Numbered from the stretch's first letter, positions 43,540 through 54,160 are shown. The stretch: 59,961 nucleotides of DNA from Seminavis robusta (GCA_903772945.1 CAICTM010000554.1:1-59961), one strand, 5' to 3'. Notes: generated by a model from the letters alone, not told the origin. Made by a program: numbers and translations.

Positions 43540-44368
43540 TTAGTGTCCTTCATCGTGAGACCCAGGGCAGTCGTTGTCGCGTAGCCACTGAATCACTTCG
43601 TTTTTGTTAGTTTCAAGGTTTCTTCTGGCAGCTGCAAATGTCGCTTCATCCCAGGGACACCCATTTTCACGTGCCCACTTCAACAGTTCCAAATGACCAT
43701 TTTGAGCAGCATTTTCACATGTCCTTTCACTCCATGGACAACCATTTTCATGAACCCACTTTAAAAGTTCCAAATGACCATTTTGAGCAACATAGTTGCA
43801 TGTCCCTTCATTCCATGGACGCCCATTTTCGCCAGCCCACTTCAACACTTCAAAATGACTATTAAAGGCAGCATATTCACATGTGTCTGCATCCCATGGA
43901 CAATCATTTTCTCGAGCCCACTTTAAAACTTCCAAATGACCATTTAGGGCAGCATATTCACATGTCCCTTCATCCCAGGGACAACCATTTTCATGAGCCC
44001 ACTTTAAAAGTTCCAAATGACCATTTAGGGCAGCGTATGCACATGTCCGTTCATTCCACGGACAACCATTTGCACGAGCCCACTGCAAAAGATCCAAATG
44101 TCCGTGTGTAGCAGCAGAGGAAGCTGTATGTTCATCCCATGGACAACCATTCTCTCTTAACCATTGGAGCATTCCCAAATGTCCATTCTTAGCAGCATAG
44201 GAACATGTCCGATCATTCCAACGGAATCCTTGTTGCTGTGCCCACTGCATGACAGTAATATTTCCAACTTTGGCAATGACAGTGCAAACATGATCACGAT
44301 GAGGTGTCTTATTGCTGGAATTGTCCTTGAGCCAGTATTCTGCACGTGGCAGGTTACAGAATGTTTCA
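43540..44368 (-). CDS. Ankyrin-type repeat protein, 27-residue units, 5' exon not placed
   Basis: At least 275 residues. The open frame extends upstream of the first internal ATG (44250) through coding-looking sequence (FCNLPRAEYWLKDNSSNKT, PHRDHVCTVIAKVGNI) to a polypyrimidine-ACAG acceptor at 44370-44369, so this is probably the last exon and the start lies further right. The repeat is TCEYAALNGHLEVLKWAREN then xCPWDEG, 27 residues (81 bp at DNA level), about eight copies. This W-containing ankyrin variant is abundant in diatoms and also in giant viruses. Likely a protein-binding scaffold. DNA copies are very similar, so the array expanded recently. Confidence 0.7.
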
Positions 44369-45069
44369 CTGTAAAAAGTGTGGGTGATTTTTGTTCTTTC
44401 GGTAAACCCACAGATACTAGACTAGCTACTAGCTACTAGCTAGTAGCAGACAGTGTTGGGTATCTGAGAGCATGTATGTTGCCTCCACGTGTAGCTGAAA
44501 ATTTTACCGTTGACATGGTTCGGGGCACTGTTGCTAACTCTTTGCTCAAACTTTGATGCTTTCTTGTTCTTCATGATTGACTGCATAAAGCCTAACTCGT
44601 GACCCAGCCATCAAGTTTGGTTCGAGACCTGCCTCACTAAACTTTTTCTCACTCTTTTTGAAAATACAAGCGAGGAATTGGAACTGGGAATTTCTTCAGG
44701 AGGGCTCCAAACTACAGACCGGTAGAAGGAGAGGGGATGCGGAAGTGCTTGACATCCAAGGCACATCCATTGAGGCGCACCAGTGGTCTCCGAGCCGTTG
44801 ATTGTTTGACACCACCATGCAAGCAGGCAAACCATGTGAAGGACGCAAGTTCGCCCAAAGCGGCCCAGGAAATTGAAGATTCCTGTCTATCGGATCTCGT
44901 TTTCTTAGAACAACAACCTTCCCAAACCTTCACTTTTTTCTTTCTGACAGCATCTCACTGATCTCACTTATCTGATCTGATCTGATCTGATCTGATCTGA
45001 TCTGATCTCCCTTGCCCTTGCTGCTTTCCTTTCCTTCTTTGTCTCTCGCTTCTCAGCTAAGCTAATAAG
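44369..45069. other. Intergenic with pentanucleotide microsatellite
   Basis: May contain the missing 5' exon of the ankyrin gene; an ATG with a nearby GTAAAA lies near 44510 on the minus strand but does not give a matching phase. Dense CTAGCTA words occur at 44420-44445. A (TCTGA)n tract sits at 44971-45008, about 60 bp before the next ATG. Confidence 0.5.
44971..45008 (+). repeat. (TCTGA)n microsatellite
   Basis: About seven pentamers of TCTGA ending in tctcc. It lies in the probable 5' UTR or core promoter of the oxygenase gene at 45070. Confidence 0.85.
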
Positions 45070-46281
45070 ATGGCCGCCGCCGTTGCCGCTTCTCAGATTT
45101 CCCGCGCCACGGTTGTGGGCAAGACATCGTCCACCATTTCCAAGAGCATTAACGCCCAAAATGCCATTCGCAGGACCAACAATAGTATTTTGGAACCCGG
45201 TCAAACCGTGGTGATTCCTCGTTGGTGGACCGGTCGATACGATGCCGTATGTGATCCCGCTCGTTTCTTGGTGGACGGACAAGGCAAAATCACCAAGGCA
45301 GATCTGCATGCCAATTCGGACCTTGGCCAAGAACTGCAACACAAGTACAACGACGTTGGTTTGGTCCATGTACACAATACCGGTCTCACCAACATGGCCG
45401 ATCAACGCACATTGGCCCGCATCCTTATGGGCGAAGAAACCGAGTACGAAGGAGGCGCCAATCCCCGTGGACGCGCTGCCGATCTAGGAAATGTCTATGA
45501 CATTGGTGCTCCCCTCGAAGCCGCATTGGCGTATCATCACGAAGTCACCTACAAGTCTCATTCGGTCGAGTCTCTAGGATTCCTCTGCAAGCATGCCGTA
45601 CAGCGGGATCAAGTTGGATGGAGCTTTGTCTCGGACAGTGTGCAAGCCCACGATTACATCATGACCACTCCCTTGGGACAAAAGCTCAAGGAAAAGGGAT
45701 TGTGCTTTGTACGTCGCATGACCGACGCTACCAGCGAACGAGATATCGGTGCGTTGGACCATGACAATCCCTCGCTTACTGTTTACAATCACTGGCAGCA
45801 ATCTTGGATGACCAATGATCCGGAGGAAGCCGAAGCGGCGGCCCACAAACAAGGACTCCTCGTGGAATGGGTCCCTCAAGTGGGTGGTGGTCACATGATG
45901 CAGACTCGTTACTACAAGTCCGCCTTTGAGTATGTGCCTGGTTTGGACCGCAACATTATGGCCACCAGCATTGCCGATGATGGAGAATGGTTCGACTCGT
46001 GGCCGGGAATCAAGGACGTCCCTCAAGAATTGCGCCCATTGGAAATGTACTTTGGAGATGATACGCCCTTTACGCTAGAGGAAAAGCAGGCATGGACGGA
46101 TGCCTACGACATGTTTGGCATTCCCTTGCCCTGGCAAGCGGGCGATGTCGCGGTCCTTTGCAACCTTCGCTATGCGCACGGACGTCCTGGAATTCATCTC
46201 CTCCCGGGGGAACAACGTGAATTGGGAGTCATGCTAGGAAGCTTCTTTGAGCGTCAGGAAACCAAAGAAGGAAAGTGGTAA
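45070..46281 (+). CDS. TauD/SyrP-like Fe(II)/2-oxoglutarate oxygenase
   Basis: 403 residues, intronless. Clavaminate-synthase fold of the TauD/TfdA group, closest in style to SyrP-like hydroxylases. The metal site is readable: YHHEVTYKS around residue 155 supplies His and a Glu in place of the Asp of canonical HxD, and NLRYAHGR near 373-380 supplies the distal His and the Arg that holds 2-oxoglutarate. Also typical are IGAPLEAALAYHHE before the first His and GDVAVLCN before the second. The first 30 residues are Ala/Ser/Thr rich (ASQISRATVVGKTSSTISKS) and could be a mitochondrial presequence; this is inference. Substrate unknown; no pathway genes adjacent. Confidence 0.85.
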   Translation: MAAAVAASQISRATVVGKTSSTISKSINAQNAIRRTNNSILEPGQTVVIPRWWTGRYDAVCDPARFLVDGQGKITKADLHANSDLGQELQHKYNDVGLVHVHNTGLTNMADQRTLARILMGEETEYEGGANPRGRAADLGNVYDIGAPLEAALAYHHEVTYKSHSVESLGFLCKHAVQRDQVGWSFVSDSVQAHDYIMTTPLGQKLKEKGLCFVRRMTDATSERDIGALDHDNPSLTVYNHWQQSWMTNDPEEAEAAAHKQGLLVEWVPQVGGGHMMQTRYYKSAFEYVPGLDRNIMATSIADDGEWFDSWPGIKDVPQELRPLEMYFGDDTPFTLEEKQAWTDAYDMFGIPLPWQAGDVAVLCNLRYAHGRPGIHLLPGEQRELGVMLGSFFERQETKEGKW

Positions 46282-46802
46282 GTTAGCTATGACGATAGAT
46301 ACCGTTGGAGTGGAATTGTGATATCCATTGGATGCCCCGATGATTACAAGGAAAGGAGGAGAACGACGAATCTGTGCGCAGTGATAGATTGTAGCACTAT
46401 GTAAGAACAGAACTATAGCAGGGCCCAGCTTCATGTACACGAGACAGATTATCGTATTGGTGCCTCATGCAGAGCTCCTCCTAATCTATACTGTACATAG
46501 ATAGATAGATAGATAGATGGCCGGCTTTCTCTGTAACTCCGGGATCAGCCATGCGAACTGAGGGTCACTCCGTCGGTACCTGCATTGTGCCATGCAAATC
46601 CACAATCTCAGGCATCCCTGCAGGTAGACTAAGACGGATGCTCTCAATAACACAGAGCTATACTACGGTAGGTAAGTGCCAGAATCAGTCAATGCCTCTG
46701 GCCTATGCTAGCTATGTGTAGTGCTGCGTCTGGCAACAGCACACAGGTCAACGTCCTCATGGCTAAAGACGACACCGTCTCGCAACCATGCATCCAACCA
46801 TA
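46282..46802. other. Intergenic with (GATA)n tract
   Basis: Converging 3' ends. A (TAGA)n run lies at about 46497-46518. The segment near 46715 (tagtgctgcgtctggcaacagcac) resembles one near 48138 (tagtgttgcttctggcaacaaac), so a small dispersed repeat may flank the next gene. Confidence 0.5.
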
Positions 46803-47833
46803 TCATATAACAAAGACACTCTTCTTTTTGGAATTCTTGTCTCCCTGGACCCACTGCTGATCATCAGGAGTATTGGTGACAGGTTGTGGTGTCTGGAGGG
46901 CATTCAATTTCTCAATGGCGGCGTCTCCCGTGATGGGTTGGGAGTTCAATTCTTGAATGTGCTTGGCACTTTGCTGGTCCTCCGTCAAGGCAGCATCCCC
47001 AATCTTGGCTCCAATATCTTGGGCTAGAATATTGGTGATTGTGGAAGACATGTTGTCCATGGATTGGGTTGTCTTGGTAGAACCCCACCCTCTTCCTGGC
47101 TGGGAGTAGCTGTCGTTCAGTTCCCGAGCACACCGATTCGCAAGTTGTGCCAGATACTCCTGACTACCAATGGATCTCAGTAGCTGTCGCATTTCTTCTG
47201 CCTGAGCCTGACTGGATTCTACTTCCTTTTCCAGATCCCCGTATTTGTGTGTGCCTTGGACCTGCAAAAAAACATGTACACCAAACAAAAGATGAATAAC
47301 AATAGATCCCGTCCCCATAGCAGCTATACTTCCCTCACAAAAACTGCCCAACTTACCAATTTTACGCTGAGAACTACAGTCAAAAAGCTGACCACAACGA
47401 CGCTGAGGTTTGTCTTGTGCTTGCCCAAGAACTCTTGAAAAAGCAAAAATGCAGCCGTGGTTAGAAGTCGGGAGGACTAGCTAGACTAGCTAGATAGATA
47501 GATACTCAATGTGCTAGCTACTACCGGTACAGGTACATACACACCTGAAAATCCCTTCCTTCGGAGTATCTTTCCTGATTCTTTGACATGTCTGTTTTCT
47601 TGTTTCTGCGTAATGCTAGCAATCTCTGCATGCATCTGATTTGCCCGTTGCTGGCGGGCTTCGTGGGCTTGTTGTCGCAAGGACAGAGCATCCGTGCCTC
47701 CCTTGGAAGAGCTGGAAAACCGTTGACATTTAGATTTGCCACCAAGCCGACGAGAAACTACACCAGAGACGATGCTACCGGTACGAGCAGTAGCAGTAGA
47801 TCGCAGGCCATACAGATACGAAGACGACAGCAT
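46803..47833 (-). CDS. Mitochondrial single-span membrane protein with coiled coil, three exons
   Basis: 274 residues. Exons 47833-47545, 47433-47357 and 47261-46803; introns of 111 and 95 nt with GTGTGT/GTAAGT donors and CAAG/GCAG acceptors; joins keep the frame. N-terminus MLSSSYLYGLRSTATARTGS with many Ser/Arg and no acid is a good mitochondrial presequence. Next comes a helical segment (SLRQQAHEARQQRANQMHAE). The small middle exon encodes HKTNLSVVVVSFLTVVLSV, a single membrane span. After it, a coiled coil (DLEKEVESSQAQAEEMRQLL) and a polar tail. No family recognised. The layout resembles inner-membrane assembly or scaffold proteins. The start was chosen at the presequence. Confidence 0.65.
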
Positions 47834-48381
47834 GGTGACGATTGATGGTATCCTCGTCTTTGTCGTTTGACTTTTGTCTTGCTTCGTCGTTTGTCGGGTG
47901 GTCTCCAGTTTACCCTTCAAAGCCCTAACGCTACCGTACCTCGATCGATCCACTCAATTATTTTAAGAGATTTTGCAAACATTGCTTGAAGGGTCCCAAT
48001 GCATGCCTTGCACCCGCCTCCCTCTTCTGAGCCAACAAAGACACACGACGTTGCTCAATAAGGCAAGCGATACTGCCACACCTTGCAATTGTTCTGCTAC
48101 ACAAAATGATTGTCGTCTATGCTAGCTACATGCACCGGTAGTGTTGCTTCTGGCAACAAACTTTTAAAACGACCAGCAGGTGGACGTCCCAGCTCACGGC
48201 AAGAAGATTCTCATCAGCAGCTAAAGTTTGAACTCGGAGGCTTTATACACATCACGGTGGCTTAACAACTTATATCAAAAAACAAGCAAACAAATATTCC
48301 ACACTCTGACCTTCAACTTTGGTTCAGCCAGTGCCTTTTACAGTTAGTCCACAGGTTTACATAGTTCCAACATGGCTGTAC
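47834..48381. other. Intergenic
   Basis: No gene supported. Contains GCTAGCTA and ACCGGTA words near 48120-48140. Confidence 0.4.
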
Positions 48382-48906
48382 CTAAACAGGCATGGAATGA
48401 TAGTTTGTGGTTGAGCTGGTGACAACGATTGTTTGCACTTCCTCTGCTGTAAAGTCAACTCCAAACGGACAAAAGCAGAGGTAGGTCAGCTTGAAGCATG
48501 GAATGGCAAATGGGATGCCAATAATGGTGACAAATAGCGCGACACCCGTCAGTAATGCTTGGAGGGCGAGAATCCATCCCACAGTGACTGCCCAAACGAC
48601 ATTGAGAAAGCAGTTACAGCTTCGAAAGCAGCACCGCCCTGCTTCGTCTTCAATATTTTCATGGGTATAAGTAATGCTCTTTCCAAATGGGAACAAGAGA
48701 AAGATGGAAATCTTGATTGCCTGCCAGCCACAGGGAATGCCCACAATAGTGGCACACAAAGCAATGCCCGTCAAAAACCAAGTCAACCACATGTGCCATC
48801 CACCCAGCACTAGCCACAGCAAATTCAAGATCCAAGAACAAGCGCCACGGCGGTCATTGTGAAAACTGATCTCTTTTACAAGTTGGCGTGACTCTGTCCT
48901 CATCAT
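48382..48906 (-). CDS. YccF-family membrane protein (two YccF domains)
   Basis: 174 residues, intronless. Two copies of the YccF (DUF307) motif: LNLLWLVLGGWHMWLTWFLT then TIVGIPCGWQAIKIS and LFPFGKS; and LNVVWAVTVGWILALQALLT then TIIGIPFAIPCFKLT and FCPFGVD. Each domain has two membrane helices, so four spans in total. The family is widespread in bacteria as an inner-membrane protein of unknown function and occurs in some protists. No targeting presequence is obvious. Confidence 0.85.
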   Translation of the reverse strand: MMRTESRQLVKEISFHNDRRGACSWILNLLWLVLGGWHMWLTWFLTGIALCATIVGIPCGWQAIKISIFLLFPFGKSITYTHENIEDEAGRCCFRSCNCFLNVVWAVTVGWILALQALLTGVALFVTIIGIPFAIPCFKLTYLCFCPFGVDFTAEEVQTIVVTSSTTNYHSMPV

Positions 48907-49570
48907 GGTTGCTTGCTGTTTTATTTTGCGTTGCCAGATAGATTATGCAGTTCTTGATTTGTGAGAGTCGACTCAAGGACTCTCTCGTACCACCACCAAG
49001 ATGGGATTGGCGGCTGTCTTGGCTGTTGCTTCGGTTTCGGACGAGGACGAATCAAAACGGGAGTGTGGAGAACAGAGATGAGGTTTTCAACGATGGCTTC
49101 CGAGTGGCAACGGTCAATCCAACGGATCTAATGTGCGCTAGAGGGTCGCCAGGCTTGGACGGAAGCTTTTTCCTTTGCTTGATGGCAGTGCCGGACCACA
49201 TTTTTCCTAGCCAGCTAGAGATGATGATGCGGAAAAGATGACGCCCCTTGTAATCGAGGATAGCTAGCTACTAGTAGTCTAGGTGCGTCGTTTGCTTGCG
49301 TTTGACCATGCACGGCGGTACCGCCGGCACCTTGTAAGCCTCCACTAGCTAGCAGTCATGCAGTGGAACAAAGAATTTGCTTTCGGTCCTCATTCCGCAC
49401 CGTATCTCTAATCTCTATTCAGCAAATCACCCTTAGAATTGGGAGGGGCAACTTTGGAGGCAGCAAAGCGGCAGCAAGTCCACCCAGCAGGTATATGCGA
49501 TTTCGTAGTTTACCTGCACCGCTTGCAATTCAAAGGATTGAATTCCTTAGCAGCCTTCTTGAGGCCATGT
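48907..49570. other. Intergenic
   Basis: Upstream of the YccF gene and downstream of the secreted protein gene. Small frames only. GGTACCGCCGG and CTAGCTAG words near 49265-49345. Confidence 0.4.
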
Positions 49571-50128
49571 TCACAGGGGTGGGCAGGGTGCGGTTTCTCC
49601 CTCACATAAGAAGAGAGTGACGGTTACTTCGTAGAGGGTTGCCGATTTGACATCCCAGTCCAGATGTACCTCTTCTTCGCAATCTAGACGAAAGTCATCT
49701 AGTTTCGTGCACGATATGTTAGCAGTAGTTCCGGCCGTGTCATCGGGTACCACACGGAAGAATCCAAAGGCACGTTGTCCGTCTGGATTTTGGCGTACTA
49801 ATTCGACAAAGCTGAAAGGATCATACTCTGCCATGCAATAGCAGCGAAAGAGGCCATCTTCTCGGTTGGGTGTAAACGTGTAGGTGTTCTCTTCTTGGAG
49901 GGGACCATAAGTTTCGGTGAAAGGTCGACAGAGGAGACATCCATCCTGCAGAATATCGACCACAAAGCACCCAGGAAGCCAGCAGCAGGTAGATGTGGCC
50001 CGATAGTTCCATTGACTGGGAACGAGAGTACTGCCGTCTGAAGTTGCGGTGGTCACTTTCAACGTGGCTGAATGGGCCAATGCAAGTATCGTTGCTATTA
50101 CCAAGAGAACGAGAGTCATCTGCTGCAT
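49571..50128 (-). CDS. Secreted cysteine-rich protein
   Basis: 185 residues, intronless. Signal peptide MQQMTLVLLVIATILALAHS, then a mature domain with about ten cysteines, including TCCWLPGCF, GCLLC and RCYC, and a final beta-like segment (SATLYEVTVTLFLCEGE). No membrane span after the signal and no GPI tail. No family recognised. No close relation to the other small secreted protein at 5221-5745. Confidence 0.7.
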   Translation of the reverse strand: MQQMTLVLLVIATILALAHSATLKVTTATSDGSTLVPSQWNYRATSTCCWLPGCFVVDILQDGCLLCRPFTETYGPLQEENTYTFTPNREDGLFRCYCMAEYDPFSFVELVRQNPDGQRAFGFFRVVPDDTAGTTANISCTKLDDFRLDCEEEVHLDWDVKSATLYEVTVTLFLCEGETAPCPPL

Positions 50129-50720
50129 CGCTGTTGTCGATCGAGGATCTTGACTCGATCATCTGCCGCATCACATTTATTTCATTCTGCGCAAAGCTCG
50201 TCCATGGTGCACCATGGGAGGCGACGCATCGCCAATGCGCCTGTCGTGGACGAATATCCCCAACGCTAGCCTTGCTTAATTAGGTCACGAAACTGACGTC
50301 CCAACCCTCGTTCAAACTGTTCATGGTTTTGGTGTGGCTTGCTGCGGATCAAAAGATGATACTAGTAGAGAGCAAGTTGAGGCTTGTCTGCGGCAAGTAC
50401 AATGTACTCCCCTACGTAGCTAGCTGCTCTAGAGGCTGGGGTGAATTGACTTGTTTGGGTGCTGCTTCTGTGAGGATCACTTGGTGTGTCTCAAGTGATC
50501 CAGTCAGAATGGGTGTCCCTGAGCGAGATGAATGAAAGAAGATCATTGCAGCCATGGGTACCATTGAAATAGATATGGCTACACTAGATAAAAGTTATAG
50601 ATTGTAGCAACTTGATTCCATCCCCAATCATCTTTCATTTTCCAAACCAGAGACAGAGAGACAGTCTCCAGAAAGTCTACCAAAGTGCCTGAACTGTGTT
50701 GAGAGTTCCCCATGAGATAG
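50129..50720. other. Intergenic
   Basis: No gene supported; small frames without motifs. Contains a TAGCTAGCTG word near 50420. Confidence 0.4.
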
Positions 50721-51401
50721 CTAGCTGGCAGCAGTTCTTCGTCGTTTCTTTCTAGAGTGTTGTTTTTGATACTCCAAATAATCCACTACTGCCACGGTGC
50801 ATTGTTCATAAGATGGCAAAGCGTGGTAGCGAGCATGCACGGCGGCGTTACCGTATTCTCTGAGGGTGTGCATGCAGTCAATGAATCTGTGGTCGTAGTC
50901 CCCCGTGCCCTTGAGTGCATTGATGGATTGAAAGAGTGAGTCTCGCTTTCGCTTATTACTCGCACCAGTGGAATTGCGCTTGCAGAGTTCATCTTGAACA
51001 TGCGTCTCCAAAGTGCTGCGCATCTTCGTCATTTGCACCATCACGCGAGATTGCTCCGCCGTAAGTCGCACAGAATGACGAGTGTCAGTCGCACGATCCA
51101 CCAGAGCTGCCAAAGGGCCGTCGTCCCAGTTCTGGTCGTCGCTGTCATCCGAAATACAAATTGGATTACAACTACTAGAACCACTACTAGTGGAGCCACT
51201 AGAACCACCAGATGCCGTCATTGCTTTCTCCTCCGACCCTCGAGATCTTGACACCATGGCACTTGCTCCTATTGGTACAGTGCTACTACCAACACCACTA
51301 GTAGTACTAGTACCGGTATCCTTCTGAAGCTCGGCCCTCATCTTGTCCACGCAAGGACCACCACCAGCATCCACAGAGACAACAAAGCGGTAGGATGCCA
51401 T
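50721..51401 (-). CDS. HEPN/DUF4145-like nuclear-type protein
   Basis: 226 residues, intronless. Ser/Thr/Gly-rich N-terminal half, then NPICISDDSDDQN, an acid-flanked hydrophobic motif of SUMO-interacting type. The C-terminal half is helical with ...HTLREYGNAAVHARYH, matching the (L)R.xGN.(A)AH block of DUF4145/HEPN domains, whose members often bind nucleic acid. Basic clusters NKRKRDS and SRKKRRRT suggest nuclear location. The HEPN assignment rests on one motif. Confidence 0.6.
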   Translation of the reverse strand: MASYRFVVSVDAGGGPCVDKMRAELQKDTGTSTTSGVGSSTVPIGASAMVSRSRGSEEKAMTASGGSSGSTSSGSSSCNPICISDDSDDQNWDDGPLAALVDRATDTRHSVRLTAEQSRVMVQMTKMRSTLETHVQDELCKRNSTGASNKRKRDSLFQSINALKGTGDYDHRFIDCMHTLREYGNAAVHARYHALPSYEQCTVAVVDYLEYQKQHSRKKRRRTAAS

Positions 51402-52186
51402 CGTGGGATTTTTATGACAACAGTTGGGTTAAATTTATTTTTGTGAAGGTCCACGGTTTTCCTTCGAAAAGAAAACCAGAGCCGGGTGACACTCGGCCGT
51501 TATCCTCCTCTCACCATCCATGTAGCTCACACGGTGGAAATTTCCATCAGCATTTTCCTGAATGATACCGGTACAATCTGATGATCGCTATGGTAGCTAT
51601 GCGTACAGTGTAGACCATACCAACGGAGATCGGTAGCATGCATGATAGGCTTTTGGTAGCACCGTACCGGTACCAATACAGTACCAGTAATACCGTAGAG
51701 GATGGGACACAATCCTGTCATCCACGCCACCAGGTATTGCAGCTAATAAGGAGCGAGTTCAAGCGAAACAGCTACGGAAAGATTGATGCCCACCGAGTGA
51801 CACGTCAAGTAAATGCAAGGTTTGATTTATGCAAGTCAATCAATTACGAATGAATAGAATATGCAAATAGTAAATATAAAGGTTCGGCTTCTTGAAAGAA
51901 TGGCTTCCTCGCCGTCGCCATTCATTCGTCCACTGTTGTGTCAGTCTGGCTGTCTAGGTCCATGCATGCGCATGCATGCATTCGTTTGGGTTCATTGAGT
52001 ACTGGTAGTAGGATCATCGCCAAGGCTTGCACGGTACGGTAGGTTGAGTCAAGAGTCCAAAAAGAGGAGGCACCCCGACCGACAAAGAATAGATAGCATC
52101 ATGCACCCATGTAACGATCATTCGATCCTGCAAGCAGCCACCAATCTGGCTGCCTCGTGCACAGGAGGTACATTGCAGTTAGTTGG
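51402..52186. other. Intergenic with palindrome
   Basis: No gene. Has ACCGGTACC words near 51568 and 51665 and an 18-bp perfect palindrome at 51961-51978 made of catgcatg units. Confidence 0.5.
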
Positions 52187-53569
52187 TTAGTAACAGCCCT
52201 GACTGACAGCGGTTGGACTGCCTTGACACGACGACTCGATGGACGAGTCGCTTCCCTTGCTGCTGCTGCTACTGCTGCCGTTTATCCTGGAGAGATTCAA
52301 CAGACCAAAATCACGAGCAATGACAATGGGATGACAGGACGACGAATTGGAGGACGAGGATCCACCACTCGCACTGGTGGCGGCAGTCGACGAGCCCTTG
52401 TGGTTGGTCTTGCTGTTGCTGCTGCTACTAGCAGTAGTAGTAGTAGTAGTAGTAGTATCCTTGGCACTTTCGCGATCGTACTCTTCCAGCAACATTTCCG
52501 GCAAGAGCGACTTGGAAAGCACATGACTGAGTTTGCGAATCTTTTGCTTGTGGGGCATGAGTAAAGTTCCTCCGCTCTGCAAGGATGTCATGGAAACGGC
52601 GGCGTGGAAGGTATCCCTTGCCCTCATGGGCAGTGCCTTGAGTGTAAGCAAGTCCATGGATACGAGAATGGCCGCGTAGGCTACCTGTGATGCCGGCGAT
52701 GTGGAGCAAATGCTTCCCAGACAGACGGATAACTCTGTAATGTACCGCGATAGTTCTTGAAGAACGTGCAAAACGAGATCGTATGTGGGTCTTGACGCGG
52801 ATGGAATGTCGATAATGGGCGGCATGAGGGAGAGTAGGTAAGCGACGAGGGCCATGGGAGTGGGAGGATTGACCCTCCATTTGAGTGTTTGTAGAATGAC
52901 TTGTTCCATGCGGCAGATATCGGCGGCCCCGAATTGTCCTCTTGACAGTTCCACGAAAGATTCTAGTTTGAAGTACCGTTTTCGGCGCATGCCGTCTTCG
53001 GTGAGGGCATTGTTGTCGGGATGCAGCTTGATGGCGACGTAAAGGGACGTCATGGCGGCGAGTTGGTAGGTTCGACTGTCAATGCTCTGTGCGCAAGAGG
53101 GACATGTGCACGTGCATAGATTACCGTTTTTGAGTGTTCGTGGTTTGTTCTTTGGTGATTGTTGCTGCTCTTGCTGTTGCTGCTTAGCGATACAGTTGGT
53201 GACCAAGAATCGGTCGAACAGGTTGAGTCCAAAGCTAACGATTTCTCGATCGAGTCTAAAGTGGTCAATGACTCGAAAGGACCATTGACAAATCTTACGT
53301 CTCCATTCTTCTCCCAAAGGACGACTGTCATTGGACACGGAGGACGAAGTGCAGGGAATGTACAGAACTTGGTAGAACTCTTCGTTGACGAGAATAGCCG
53401 AAAGCTGTGCTTCCATGAGATCCAATTCCGGACCTCGAGACGATTCGCTGTACAACGACGAAATTTCCTTCTTGTGGCTCGTGCTCGTAGCGGTAATCGT
53501 GCTCGTAGTCGTCGGATACGTACGAACCGTACTCAGGCTGGTCGCGCCATTGTTCCCTCGTGACACCAT
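52187..53569 (-). CDS. Cyclin (diatom-type, cyclin-box protein)
   Basis: 460 residues from ATG 53569; the frame is open to 53677 but without coding character. The cyclin N-box is clear: EEWRRKICQWSFRVIDHF, then VSFGLNLFDRFLV, a Gln-rich insertion with a CTCTCPSC cluster, TYQLAAMTSLYVAIKLH and VILQTLKWRVNPPTPM, the latter typical of the box end. A second cyclin fold follows (VAYAAILVSMDLL). The C-terminus is low complexity with a Thr run (a TAG repeat in DNA, near 52430-52460) and Ser runs. Diatoms have a large family of such cyclins that respond to nutrient and stress cues; activation of a CDK is the expected role. The in-box insertion is unusual. Confidence 0.85.
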   Translation of the reverse strand: MVSRGNNGATSLSTVRTYPTTTSTITATSTSHKKEISSLYSESSRGPELDLMEAQLSAILVNEEFYQVLYIPCTSSSVSNDSRPLGEEWRRKICQWSFRVIDHFRLDREIVSFGLNLFDRFLVTNCIAKQQQQEQQQSPKNKPRTLKNGNLCTCTCPSCAQSIDSRTYQLAAMTSLYVAIKLHPDNNALTEDGMRRKRYFKLESFVELSRGQFGAADICRMEQVILQTLKWRVNPPTPMALVAYLLSLMPPIIDIPSASRPTYDLVLHVLQELSRYITELSVCLGSICSTSPASQVAYAAILVSMDLLTLKALPMRARDTFHAAVSMTSLQSGGTLLMPHKQKIRKLSHVLSKSLLPEMLLEEYDRESAKDTTTTTTTTASSSSNSKTNHKGSSTAATSASGGSSSSNSSSCHPIVIARDFGLLNLSRINGSSSSSSKGSDSSIESSCQGSPTAVSQGCY

Positions 53570-54160
53570 CTTTGCTTGGCCTTGGTTATGAGTGTTAGTA
53601 AGTTCAATGCAATTTGATTTTTGCCATGACATGCACCTATCTATGATCTGATAGGTATGGTATGGGATGGCATGCATGTGAGTGCGTCTACCTAATCATC
53701 CCGTAGCAGATGGGTTGTCTCGGTTAGTTGTGTGAGAAAGTATCTTCGAAAGTTGGCGGTGGCAGGTCGAGATGATACTTAGGCAAGAGCGACAAGTCGG
53801 CGGGAACTAAATTAGGGTTACTTAGAACAACGAATACTGTCTCGCCTAAGTATGGGTCGCCACTTTGCCCCTCCCGTGCCAAGAAGACAAATGATGATGG
53901 ACGACGCACAGACGAACATGGTAACCAGGCTCTTGAATCTTTTGTTTCTATGATCGATCTTACCGGTACGACTGTACCGGTAAACGGTAGCACACAACTT
54001 GGGCATGCAGCATGGTCATTTATTTTATTTCATAGAAACTAGACGGGTATATACCCAAGCAAGCAAGCATATTAAAGCACTGCTAGTACTCTATTATCTA
54101 TTGCTGTTGCTAACAAGCACTCTATTAAAACTACTCAAAGGCAAGAAACAAGATAAGAAG
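53570..54160. other. Divergent intergenic region
   Basis: 5' regions of the cyclin and the SGNH-like gene. Small minus-strand frames near 53724-54006 lack support. ACCGGTA words at 53963 and 53977. Confidence 0.4.
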
